A stretch of DNA of 8,617 nucleotides from Gammaproteobacteria bacterium (GCA_025360985.1 JANYBA010000255.1:1-8617); one strand, 5' to 3'. Positions 1-7,600 are shown, counted from the stretch's first letter. Numbers and translations are program-made. The notes: generated from the letters alone by a model not told the origin.

Positions 1-9
1 AAGGCGACG

Positions 10-1488
10 TTAGCGCGCTCGCGTGAGGCCACCGCGGGCAGAATGTGTGCGGGCGGTGAAGTCCTGGATCGGCAGCCTGAAGGTCGCGACGGCGCCACCG
101 TCAGGGCGGTTGTCGAGGCTGGCTGCGCCACGGTGCAAGGCCGCCACTTCGCGCACGAAACTCAGGCCGAGCCCGCTGCTGCGCGCGCCATCGGGGCGCG
201 GTAGGGAGAAGAATCGTTCGAATACCCGGTCGCGGGCGAACTCCGGAATGCCCGGTCCCTCGTCTTCGATCCGGAGCACCAGGCCGCCGTCCTCGCGTTG
301 CAGGCAAACGCCGACGACGCCATCAGCCGGGGAGAAATCGGCGGCATTGTCCAGCAGGTTGACGATCGCCTGGCCGAGCAGGAAACGATCGCCCAGTACT
401 GGCGGCAAGTCGGGATCGAGGCTCGTCGAAGTCCGCACCGCCTTGCGCGCGAATCGCGGTTCCGCCAAGCGCAGGGCCTCGCCGACCAGCGCCGCCACGT
501 CGACCGCTTCGACTTTTTCCAGCGCCTGCCGGTGTTCGACCGCCGCCAACGCCAGCATCTTGTCGATCATCGCGGCCAGCCGCTGCGACTGCTCGGCGAT
601 ATTGCGCAGGAACCGCTCGCGATCCTCGTATGGTGGCGATTCGCCCAGGATTTCGGCGGCGCCGTGGATCGCCGCCAACGGACTTTTCATTTCGTGGGCG
701 AGCGTTTGCACGTACTGCTCGACGTATTGTTTGCCTTCGAGCCGATTGCGCATGGTTTCCAGCGCGCGACCGAGTTCGCCCAATTCGCCGCCGCCGACAT
801 CGGGCAAGGTCGCGCGTTCGCCGGCGGTGACCGACTTGGCGTAGCGACCGAGCCGGTCGACGCTGCGCGCCAGCCAGAAGGTGACGGCCAGGCCGATCAG
901 GAACGACAGCCCGAGCAACCAGGCGCCCTGGCGCAGGATCGCCGCGCGGCTGGCGGTGATGAAGGGCTTGGACAGGCGGTTTTCCCGCGCCACGGTCAGC
1001 ACGCCGATGATGCGGCCGCCATCGCGGACCGGCGCGGCCACGTACATCACCGAGCTCTCCTCGTCCTTGGGATCGATGCGGGTCGAGCGCGCGCCGTAGT
1101 GCCCGCGCAGGGTCAGGTAGACATCATTCCAGCGCGAGAAATCCTTGCCGAGGTCGCGGTGCCAGGAATCGTAGGCGACCACGCCACGGTCGTCGGTGAC
1201 ATAGACCCGGTAGCCGAAGCTCGCCTTGGCCACGCCGGAGATGCGCGCGTTGAGTGAGCTCGCCGCCAGTCCATCGATCGCCCTTGCGAACTTGCCGTCG
1301 GCGATGTGACCGGCGCGCAGGTCCGGGGCGGCCAGCGCCGCCAATGACGCGGCGCTGTCGACGAGGCTGGATTCCATCGCCTGGCGCACGCCGGGTTTCA
1401 CTTCGTTGACGAAGACCCGCATCACGAAGAAGCCAGCCAGCCCGACGATCAGGAAATAGCCGAGGAAGATGCGAACGCCTATGCGCAT
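10..1488 (-). CDS. creC: Two-component sensor histidine kinase CreC
   Basis: Inner-membrane histidine kinase that autophosphorylates and passes phosphate to CreB; in E. coli the pair responds to carbon source and fermentation state, and in some other species to beta-lactam stress. The 492-residue protein follows E. coli CreC (474) from its first residues (MRIG, GYFL, VNEVKPGVR) onward. Membrane segments lie at about 6-26 and 187-206, enclosing a periplasmic sensor domain with the CreC signatures SRWND (118-122), LRGHYGARST and SSVMYVAAP (145-153). A HAMP-like linker (about 206-255) leads to the H-box LAHEMKSPLAA with phospho-acceptor His265. The ATP-binding domain has the N-box NLLDNA (377-382), DEGPGIP (409-415) and GLGLSF (439-444), so the kinase looks intact. 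The start matches the family start and has GAAGG 8 nt upstream. The C-terminus runs about 17 residues past the E. coli end. creD, which often follows creC, would lie beyond the left edge and cannot be seen. Confidence 0.96.
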   Translation of the reverse strand: MRIGVRIFLGYFLIVGLAGFFVMRVFVNEVKPGVRQAMESSLVDSAASLAALAAPDLRAGHIADGKFARAIDGLAASSLNARISGVAKASFGYRVYVTDDRGVVAYDSWHRDLGKDFSRWNDVYLTLRGHYGARSTRIDPKDEESSVMYVAAPVRDGGRIIGVLTVARENRLSKPFITASRAAILRQGAWLLGLSFLIGLAVTFWLARSVDRLGRYAKSVTAGERATLPDVGGGELGELGRALETMRNRLEGKQYVEQYVQTLAHEMKSPLAAIHGAAEILGESPPYEDRERFLRNIAEQSQRLAAMIDKMLALAAVEHRQALEKVEAVDVAALVGEALRLAEPRFARKAVRTSTSLDPDLPPVLGDRFLLGQAIVNLLDNAADFSPADGVVGVCLQREDGGLVLRIEDEGPGIPEFARDRVFERFFSLPRPDGARSSGLGLSFVREVAALHRGAASLDNRPDGGAVATFRLPIQDFTARTHSARGGLTRAR

Positions 1489-1496
1489 GGCTCAGG

Positions 1497-1501
1497 CCTT
1501 C
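1497..1501 (-). promoter_or_regulatory. creC ribosome binding site overlapping the creB stop codon
   Basis: On the minus strand the creB stop TGA runs directly into TGAAGG, giving a GAAGG Shine-Dalgarno motif that ends 8 nt before the creC ATG. A ribosome finishing creB would sit over the creC initiation region, so the two genes are probably translationally coupled and made in fixed ratio from one transcript. Confidence 0.7.
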
Positions 1502-2180
1502 AGGCTGACACTTTCAGGCTATAACCCAGGCCGCGATGGGTCTGGATCGGGTCGCGGGACGGATCGATCGCACGCAGTTTGGCGCGCAGGGTCTTCACGT
1601 GTGTGTCGACCGTGCGCTCGTCGGTCTCGCCAGCGTCGCGCCAGACGTCGTCCATCAGGCGCTCGCGGGCGAGGATGGCGCCCGGCCGCGCCAGCAAGGC
1701 CGCGAGTAGCCGGTGTTCGTAGCGCGTCAAGGCGAGTTCGACGCCGCGGTAGCGAATGCGCTGGCCGGCGATGTCCTGGGCAAACGCGCCGGACTCGCGC
1801 CAAGTGCCGGCAGTCGGGGCCAGGCTGCGCCGCAGGCGGGCGCGCACGCGCGCCACCAGCTCGCGCGGCGAGAACGGCTTGACCATATAATCGTCGGCGC
1901 CGAGCTCCAGGCCGAGCACGCGGTCGATCTCGCCGTCGCGCGCGGTCAGGAAGATGATCGGCATGCTGGAAAATCCGCGCAGCTCGAGGCACAGGTCGAA
2001 GCCGGTAATGTCGGGCAGACCCACATCCAGCACGGCCAGGTCGAAGTCGCCGCCGCGCAGGCGGGCGAGCGCTTCGCCACCGAGCAGGCAGTGCTCGACG
2101 AGGTAGCCCTCGCCGCGCAAGGCATAGAGCACGGCGTCGGCGATCGCGGCTTCGTCTTCGACGAGGAGAATTCGTGTCAT
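1500..2180 (-). CDS. creB: Two-component response regulator CreB (OmpR/PhoB family)
   Basis: Cytoplasmic DNA-binding response regulator, partner of the CreC kinase encoded 11 bp downstream. The 226-residue length is close to E. coli CreB (229). The receiver domain (1-115) has the acidic pair E8/D9, phospho-acceptor Asp52 in VLDVGLPDITGF, Thr79 in FLTAR and Lys101 in KPFSPRE. The winged-helix effector domain (about 130-224) carries the typical LTRYEHRLL, ERTVDTHVKTLRAKLRAI and THRGLGYSL blocks, the last two nearly identical to E. coli CreB. In E. coli, phospho-CreB binds direct TTCAC repeats spaced by 6 nt; I looked for such a tag near these promoters and saw none, so its targets lie elsewhere or the site has diverged. 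No Shine-Dalgarno precedes the ATG; the upstream gap holds a TATAGT -10 candidate shared with divergent rlmJ. Confidence 0.96.
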   Translation of the reverse strand: MTRILLVEDEAAIADAVLYALRGEGYLVEHCLLGGEALARLRGGDFDLAVLDVGLPDITGFDLCLELRGFSSMPIIFLTARDGEIDRVLGLELGADDYMVKPFSPRELVARVRARLRRSLAPTAGTWRESGAFAQDIAGQRIRYRGVELALTRYEHRLLAALLARPGAILARERLMDDVWRDAGETDERTVDTHVKTLRAKLRAIDPSRDPIQTHRGLGYSLKVSA

Positions 2181-2208
2181 GGCGGTAAAGACTATATCCT
2201 CGGAGCCA
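2181..2208. promoter_or_regulatory. Symmetric divergent promoter for creB and rlmJ
   Basis: Only 28 bp separate the two divergent ATG codons. At the exact centre lies TATA (2193-2196). Read on the minus strand it is part of TATAGT (2196-2191, five of six bases of the sigma-70 -10 box); on the plus strand it is part of TATATC (2193-2198, four of six). Each hexamer ends 10 nt before its own start codon, so each predicted transcription start falls about 3-4 nt from its ATG. No convincing -35 box was found on either side; any would lie inside the opposite coding region. A GGAG motif (2202-2205) just before rlmJ would mostly be missing from a transcript made by this promoter, so an additional rlmJ promoter inside creB is possible. 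The promoter assignment is inferred from motif and geometry. Confidence 0.5.
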
Positions 2209-3054
2209 ATGAATTACCGCCACGCCTTCCACGCCGGCAACCACGCCGATGTGCTCAAGCACGTCGTCCTGCTGGCGATGATCGAGGCGCTAGCGCGCAA
2301 AGACGCCCCCTACTTCGTCCTGGACACCCACGCCGGGCGCGGTCGCTACCTGCTACAGGGCGAACAGGCAGGCAAGACCGGCGAAGCGCAGGGCGGAATC
2401 TTCAAGCTGTTCGTGCTGCACGGCCTGCCGGCGCTGCTGCAGCGTTACCTCAAGCGCGTCCAGGCCGACAATCCGGTCGGCGCGCTTATCGCTTATCCCG
2501 GGTCGCCGCTGATCACTGCCCAGGCCATGCGTGCCGGCGATCGCCTGGTCGCCTGCGAACTGCAAGTGGAGGAAGCGCAGGCGCTGGCGTCATTGTTCGC
2601 GCACGATCGGCGCGTCGACGTCCGCCATGCCGATGGCTATGCCACCGTCAAGGCCACGCTGCCGCCGAAGGAGCGGCGCGGCCTGGTCCTGATCGATCCG
2701 CCCTACGAGGCCCAGGACGAGGAATTCGGCACGATCCTGTCTGCCCTCAAGGAAGGCCTGACGCGTTGGCCGACCGGCATCTACGCGGTCTGGTACCCGA
2801 TCAAGATGCGACGCACATTGAACGCATTCTTCCGCAAGGCCGCCTTGCTGCCCTGCAAGTCGGCGTTGCTGGTCGAGCTGCAGGTCCACGCCGACGACAC
2901 GCCGCTGCGCTTGAACGGCAGCGGCCTGCTGATCCTCAATCCGCCATGGCAATTGGATGTCGAACTCGCGCCGGTCCTGCCGGTGCTGGCACGACTGCTC
3001 GGTGAACGCCACCCGAGCTGGCGGATCGAGTGGCTCAAGCCCGATTTTGGCTAG
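2209..3054 (+). CDS. rlmJ: 23S rRNA (adenine(2030)-N6)-methyltransferase RlmJ
   Basis: SAM-dependent methyltransferase that makes N6-methyladenosine at A2030 (E. coli numbering) of 23S rRNA before 50S assembly is complete. From this ATG the protein has 281 residues, against 280 in E. coli RlmJ, and begins with the family N-terminal block NYRHAFHAGNHADVLKH (residues 2-18). An in-frame ATG at 2179 would add 10 residues not found in the family and overlap creB, so it was rejected. SAM-binding motif I is LDTHAGRGRY (38-47); YPGSP is at 96-100; an acidic residue of ACELQ (Glu117) fits the adenosine ribose contact; catalytic motif IV is DPPY (163-166) in LVLIDPPYE. TGIYAVWYP (189-197) and LILNPPW (241-247) also match the E. 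coli protein. The gene is divergent from creB and its stop overlaps the stop of the convergent transporter gene by 4 bp. Confidence 0.96.
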   Translation: MNYRHAFHAGNHADVLKHVVLLAMIEALARKDAPYFVLDTHAGRGRYLLQGEQAGKTGEAQGGIFKLFVLHGLPALLQRYLKRVQADNPVGALIAYPGSPLITAQAMRAGDRLVACELQVEEAQALASLFAHDRRVDVRHADGYATVKATLPPKERRGLVLIDPPYEAQDEEFGTILSALKEGLTRWPTGIYAVWYPIKMRRTLNAFFRKAALLPCKSALLVELQVHADDTPLRLNGSGLLILNPPWQLDVELAPVLPVLARLLGERHPSWRIEWLKPDFG

Positions 3055-3962
3055 GGCGAATCGTCGGGCTCGAAGAAGCTCCACTTCACGTCCGGGAAGC
3101 GTTGCTTGAGCGCCACTTCGATGGCGTTTATCCGGGTGATGCTGAGCGAGGTCGGCGCTTCCGGCTCGGCCATTTCGGCCTGCACCGCCACCATGATTTC
3201 GTTGCCGAGCTGCAGGGTGATCACGCTGAAGATCCGGCCGAGCTCGGCACGCGAATTCAGGAATTCAAGGATGGCATCGCGGGTGGCCGGCTCGACGCTT
3301 TGGCCGATCAGCATGGCCTTGACCTGGACTGCCACGAAGGCGCCCACGACCATGAGCAACAAGCCGATGCCGATCGTGCCGATCGCGTCGTAGACCGGAT
3401 TGCCGGTGATCATGGTCGCCGCCACCGCCGCCAGCGCCAGCGCCAGGCCAAGCAGGGCGGCGAGGTCTTCGCCGAAGATCACCACCAGTTCGACCTGGCG
3501 GCTTTCCCGGAACCAGCGCCACAGGTTCAAGTCGCCGCGCGCCTTGTTCACTTCCACCAGGCAGGCGCGCATGGACACGGCCTCGGCGAGGAAACTGAAG
3601 GCGAGCACCGCGATGGCGATCCAGGGGCGATTGAGCGGGTCGTGCTGCTTGAGCTTGTGCCAGCCTTCAACGAGCGAAAACATGCCGCCGACCGAGAACA
3701 GCATCAGCGCGACCAGGAACGACCAGAAATAAATCTCCTTGCCGTAGCCGAGCGGATTGTCCAGCGATGGCGGTCGCTTGGCGCGACGAATGCCGAACAG
3801 CAGCAGCAACTGGTTGCCGCAGTCGGCCAGCGAGTGCACGGCTTCGGCCAGCATGGCCGCCGAACTGGTGAGCACGGCGGCCGCGGCCTTGCCAAGGAAA
3901 ATGACGAAATTGGCGCCTAGCGCGTAAAAAATCGTCCTGAGGGAATCGCCTTTGCCTGCCAT
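3051..3962 (-). CDS. Cation diffusion facilitator family transporter, SLC30A9-like clade
   Basis: Predicted inner-membrane divalent-cation/proton antiporter of the CDF family, with Zn, Fe, Mn or Co as possible substrates; the metal cannot be assigned from sequence. The 303-residue protein has about six hydrophobic segments (roughly 10-32, 35-57, 78-100, 112-132, 160-183, 193-216) and a cytoplasmic C-terminal domain (about 218-303) with EIMVAVQAEMAE resembling the CDF ferredoxin-like fold. Segment 2 has the metal-site motif HSLAD (His43, Asp47) inside AEAVHSLADCGNQ. Segment 5 has GEDLAALLG (Glu165, Asp166) instead of the HxxxD typical of YiiP/ZitB. MFSLVEGWHKL, the GED block and ITGNPVYDAIGTIGIG together recall eukaryotic SLC30A9 and its bacterial relatives, so this is probably not a ZitB or FieF orthologue. 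The start is chosen because SLRTIFYALGANF is the usual N-terminus; the upstream AGGA lies too close to the ATG to be a good ribosome site. Confidence 0.92.
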   Translation of the reverse strand: MAGKGDSLRTIFYALGANFVIFLGKAAAAVLTSSAAMLAEAVHSLADCGNQLLLLFGIRRAKRPPSLDNPLGYGKEIYFWSFLVALMLFSVGGMFSLVEGWHKLKQHDPLNRPWIAIAVLAFSFLAEAVSMRACLVEVNKARGDLNLWRWFRESRQVELVVIFGEDLAALLGLALALAAVAATMITGNPVYDAIGTIGIGLLLMVVGAFVAVQVKAMLIGQSVEPATRDAILEFLNSRAELGRIFSVITLQLGNEIMVAVQAEMAEPEAPTSLSITRINAIEVALKQRFPDVKWSFFEPDDSP

Positions 3963-4001
3963 GTCCTGGTTCGATTGGTGTGCGATGGGTGCCGAGCGGC
4001 A

Positions 4002-4010
4002 AGTTTAGCA
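4002..4010 (-). promoter_or_regulatory. Candidate extended -10 promoter for the CDF transporter
   Basis: On the minus strand the sequence reads TGCTAAACT, an extended -10 element (TGn followed by TAAACT, four of six bases of TATAAT). It would start transcription near 3995 and give a leader of about 33 nt before the ATG at 3962. The same TAAACT hexamer with a TG extension precedes mfd, which strengthens the call. No good -35 was seen, as is common for extended -10 promoters. The 98 bp between this gene and the divergent acetyltransferase holds nothing else I can support; I could not place a convincing promoter for the acetyltransferase. Confidence 0.4.
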
Positions 4011-4060
4011 TCCGGGTCATTAGAGCCGAGGCCCCAGCGATTCGTGCGACGCTGGCGTCC

Positions 4061-4585
4061 GTGACCTCGTTCCGCCAAACCTTGCGCCTGGCCGACGGCC
4101 GAACGGTCCGTATCCGGCCAATTTCGGCCGACGATGCCGGCCCGATCGCGGCCGGCTTCGCGCTGCTGACCGACGAGGAGATCCGTAGCCGCTTCCTGCA
4201 CCAGATCAAGTCCCTGGGCCCGGAGCAGCTGCAGCAGCTCACCCACCCCGACCGGCGCAACGAATTCGTGCTGGTGGCCGCCGAAGCCCTGCCGCCCGGA
4301 CAAGCCCTGGTCATGGCGGTCGCCCGCTTGTCCCGCGACAGCGCCGACAAGTCCCGCGCCGAATTCGGAATCCTGGTCAGCCATTTCGTGAGCGGACAGG
4401 GCCTCGGCCGACGATTGCTGCAACTCTTGCTCGACTGGGGCGCCCGCCACGGCCTGCGCGAAATCTACGGCGATGTCATGGCCGAGAATGCGCCGATGCT
4501 GCGGGTCGCCGCCGCGCTGGGATTCGAGCGCGAACGCGTGCCTGGCGATGCCAGCCTGCTGCGCGTGCGCAAACGAATCGCCTGA
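4061..4585 (+). CDS. GNAT family N-acetyltransferase
   Basis: Predicted cytoplasmic acyl-CoA-dependent N-acyltransferase with unknown acceptor. From the GTG at 4061 it has 174 residues and one GNAT domain. The opening TLRLADGRTVRIRPISADDAG and the following LLTDEEIRSRF resemble the GNAT domain found at the C-terminus of Pat/PatZ protein lysine acetyltransferases, but no CoA-ligase-like domain is attached. Acetyl-CoA motif A is SGQGLGRRLL (about 111-120); the usual first Gln/Arg is Ser here. Motif B contains AENAPMLRVAAALGFER with the typical Asn143 and GFE turn. An upstream in-frame GTG at 3980 would add 27 residues with no domain match and nearly abut the divergent transporter start, so I prefer 4061, although neither start has a clear Shine-Dalgarno. 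The gene ends 33 bp before mfd and is on the same strand. Family confidence is high; start and substrate are uncertain. Confidence 0.86.
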   Translation: MTSFRQTLRLADGRTVRIRPISADDAGPIAAGFALLTDEEIRSRFLHQIKSLGPEQLQQLTHPDRRNEFVLVAAEALPPGQALVMAVARLSRDSADKSRAEFGILVSHFVSGQGLGRRLLQLLLDWGARHGLREIYGDVMAENAPMLRVAAALGFERERVPGDASLLRVRKRIA

Positions 4586-4600
4586 CCGCAGCGGCCGGGC

Positions 4601-4609
4601 TGGTAAACT
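4601..4609 (+). promoter_or_regulatory. Extended -10 promoter immediately before mfd
   Basis: TGGTAAACT is a TGn extended -10 element. With a usual 6-9 nt to the start point, transcription would begin at about 4616-4619, at or within 3 nt of the mfd ATG. A weak -35 candidate, CTGACC (4582-4587), lies 16 nt upstream and overlaps the stop codon of the acetyltransferase gene. No Shine-Dalgarno precedes the mfd ATG, which agrees with a leaderless or near-leaderless transcript. Read-through from the acetyltransferase gene is also possible, since no terminator is seen between them. Confidence 0.55.
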
Positions 4610-4618
4610 GCGCGGCCA

Positions 4619-7600
4619 ATGCCAGCGCGCCCACTTCTTCCGGTTCCGCCGCGCCCACGCGCGGGGCAGCAGCGCGCCTATTGGCGCGCGCCGGCGAGCG
4701 CCAGCGCCCTGGCACTGGGCCTGGCGGAGCTGGCGCGCAACCACGACGGCCTGGTGTTGGCGGTTGCACGCGACAGCCACGCGGCGCAATCGCTGGAAAA
4801 CGACCTCCGGATTTTTTCAGGTGACCTGCCGGTACTGCATTTCCCGGATTGGGAAACCCTGCCCTACGACCTGTTCAGCCCGCACCCGGACATCGTGAGC
4901 CAGCGCGTCGCCGCGCTGTTCCGCCTGCCGACCACGACGCGCGGCGTGCTGGTGGTGCCGGTGTCGTCGCTGATGCAACGGCTGCCGCCACCGCGATGGA
5001 TAGCCGGCAATGCCCTGGAACTGAGCAAGGGCCAACGGCTCGACCTCGATGCGGAAAAACGCCGGCTGGAAAGCAGCGGTTACCGGCATGTTCCGCAGGT
5101 GCTCGATCCCGGTGACTTCGCCGTGCGCGGCGCTTTGCTCGACTTGTTTCCGATGGGCTCGGATGTCCCGTTCCGGATCGAGCTGTTCGACGACGAAATC
5201 GATTCGCTGCGCAGCTTCGACCCGGAAACGCAGCGCTCCGACCATCCGGTCGATTCGATCCGGCTGCTGCCGGCGCGCGAATTCCCGCTCGACGCGGCCA
5301 GCGTCAAGCGCGCGCGCGAGGCGCTCAGCGCTCGCTTCGACTTCGATCCGCGCCGTTGCCCGCTTTACCAGGACCTGAAGGAAGGCGGTGCGCCGGCCGG
5401 CATCGAGTATTACTTGCCGCTGTTTTTCGAGCGCACCGCTTCTCTGTTCGAGCACCTGGGCAAGGACGCCTTGCTGGTGCTCGGCGAGGGCGTGGACACG
5501 GCCGCCGAGGCGTTCTGGAAGCAGACGCAGGAGCGCTGGGAGCAGCGCCGCCACGACATCGAACGACCGGTGCTGGCGCCCGACGAGATATTCCTGCCGC
5601 CCGACGACATGCGCGCCGAGTTCAATCGCCACCCGCGCATCGACGTTTGCGGCGTTGAACATCCGCAGTGGCAGAAATCGCTGGCGATCGCCGAGCAACC
5701 GGCGCCGGCCCTGCCCTGGCTGGAAAAAGGCGGCGAACCGGGCGCGGCGCTGCGTTCGTTCCTGGCCAATTACCCGGGACGCGTACTTTTGGCCGCGGAC
5801 TCCGCGGGACGGCGCGAAGCCCTGATCGAATTGCTGGCCGGCGCCGAGCTTCGCCCCAGCGTGGTGTCCGGCTGGGCGGAATTCCTGCAAGGCAAGGCAA
5901 CCCTCACCCCTACCCCTCTCCCGGGGGGAGAGGGGAATGAACCATCTCGATTCGCGATTACCGTCGCCGCGCTGGAAGACGGCTTCGCCCTGACCGAGCC
6001 GGCCCTGGCGATCCTGACCGAACGCCAGTTGTTCCCGGAACGCAGCGACCAGAGCCGGCGCCGCCGGCGCGCGACACGCGACCCGGAACAGGTGCTGCGC
6101 GACCTGAGCGAAATCACTATCGGATCGCCGATCGTGCACGAGGACCATGGCGTCGGCCGCTACCAGGGACTGGTCGTCCTCGACCCGGGCGGCGTCCACG
6201 GCGAATACCTGTGCATCGAGTACGCCAAGGGCGACAAGCTCTATGTGCCGGTGTCGCAACTCGAACGGGTCGGCCGCTACTCCGGACTCTCGCCGGAATT
6301 CGCGCCCCTGCATTCGCTCGGCGGCGATGCCTGGGAAAAAGCCAAGAAGAAGGCGGCCGAGAAGGTCCGCGACGTCGCCGCCGACCTGCTCGACATCCAG
6401 GCGCGGCGCCACGCCCGCAAGGGCCAGGCGCTGGCGCTCGACCGCGGCCTGTACGAGCCCTTCGCCGCCGCTTTCCCATTCGAAGAAACTGCCGACCAGC
6501 TGTCGGCGATCGATGCCGTGATCGCCGATCTCGGCCGGCCGACGCCGATGGATCGCGTGGTCTGCGGCGACGTCGGTTTCGGCAAGACCGAAGTGGCCGT
6601 GCGCGCCGCCTTCGTCGCCGCCAGCGCCGGCAAGCAGGTGGCGGTGCTGGTGCCGACGACGCTGCTGGCCGAACAGCACTACCGCAATTTCCGCGATCGT
6701 TACGCCGATGCGCCGATCCGGGTCGAGGTGCTGTCGCGCTTCAAGTCGGCCAAGGAGATAAAGGCCGCGCTGGAGGCGATAGAACAGGGCCGCATCGACG
6801 TGATCGTCGGCACCCATCGCCTGCTGCAGAAAGACGTGCGCTTCAAGGACCTGGGACTGGTGATCGTCGACGAGGAGCAGCGTTTCGGCGTCCGCCAGAA
6901 GGAAGCGCTCAAGGCCCTGCGCGCCGAAGTGCACCTCTTGACACTCACCGCCACGCCGATCCCTCGTACCCTGAACATGGCCATGAGCGGCCTGCGTGAA
7001 CTGTCGATCATCGGCACGCCGCCGGCACACCGGCTGGCGGTCAAGACCTTCGTCACCGCCTGGGATACCGCGCTGTTGCGCGAAGCGTTCCAGCGCGAAC
7101 TGGCGCGCGGCGGCCAGGTCTATTTCCTGCACAACGAAGTCGACAGCATCGAGAAAATGGCGCGTGACCTCGGCGAACTGGTGCCGGAGGCGCGGATCCG
7201 CATCGCCCATGGCCAGATGCCGGAACGGGAGCTGGAACAGGTGATGGTCGACTTCCACCGCCAGCGCTTCAACGTATTGGTGTGCACGACCATCATCGAA
7301 TCCGGCATCGACATCCCGTCGGCGAATACCATCATCGTCAACCGCGCCGATCGTTTCGGCCTCTCGCAACTGCACCAGCTGCGCGGCCGGGTCGGCCGTT
7401 CCCACCATCGCGCCTATGCCTACCTGGTGGTGCCGAACAAGAAGGCCATGACCGGCGATGCCGAGAAGCGCCTGGAGGCGCTGGCCTCGCTCGAGGAGCT
7501 CGGTGCCGGCTTCACGCTGGCCACGCACGACCTCGAGATCCGCGGCGCCGCCGAGCTGCTCGGCGAGGAGCAGAGCGGCCAGATCACCGAGGTCGGCTTC

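Noticed and set aside
298..1257. A 319-codon plus-strand open frame opposite creC.
   Set aside because: Antisense shadow of a clear creC; composition is biased (Arg, Ala, Gln, Asp) with no recognisable motif.
2181..2208. A CreB-binding tag (two TTCAC separated by 6 nt) in the creB/rlmJ gap for autoregulation.
   Set aside because: No TTCAC or GTGAA occurs in the gap, and isolated TTCAC words elsewhere in the window lack a partner at the right spacing.
1713..3005. A 430-codon plus-strand open frame running through creB and rlmJ.
   Set aside because: It crosses two well-supported genes in the wrong frames and the divergent promoter between them; no domain is visible.
3030..3920. A 296-codon plus-strand open frame opposite the CDF transporter.
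   Set aside because: His/Asp/Glu/Gln-rich translation typical of the reverse complement of a membrane protein gene; the transporter has clear CDF motifs.
4225..4242. A CAGCTGCAGCAGCT motif in the acetyltransferase gene as a possible operator or repeat.
   Set aside because: It encodes an ordinary Glu-Gln-Leu-Gln-Gln-Leu helix using common CAG/CTG codons and is not a full inverted repeat.
3917..4789. A 290-codon minus-strand open frame across the acetyltransferase and mfd start.
   Set aside because: It spans two supported genes and the intergenic promoter on the opposite strand and has no family features.
5913..5935. The palindrome in mfd as an intrinsic terminator.
   Set aside because: It is followed by AATGAACC with no T-run, and lies mid-gene in an intact reading frame, so factor-independent termination is unlikely.
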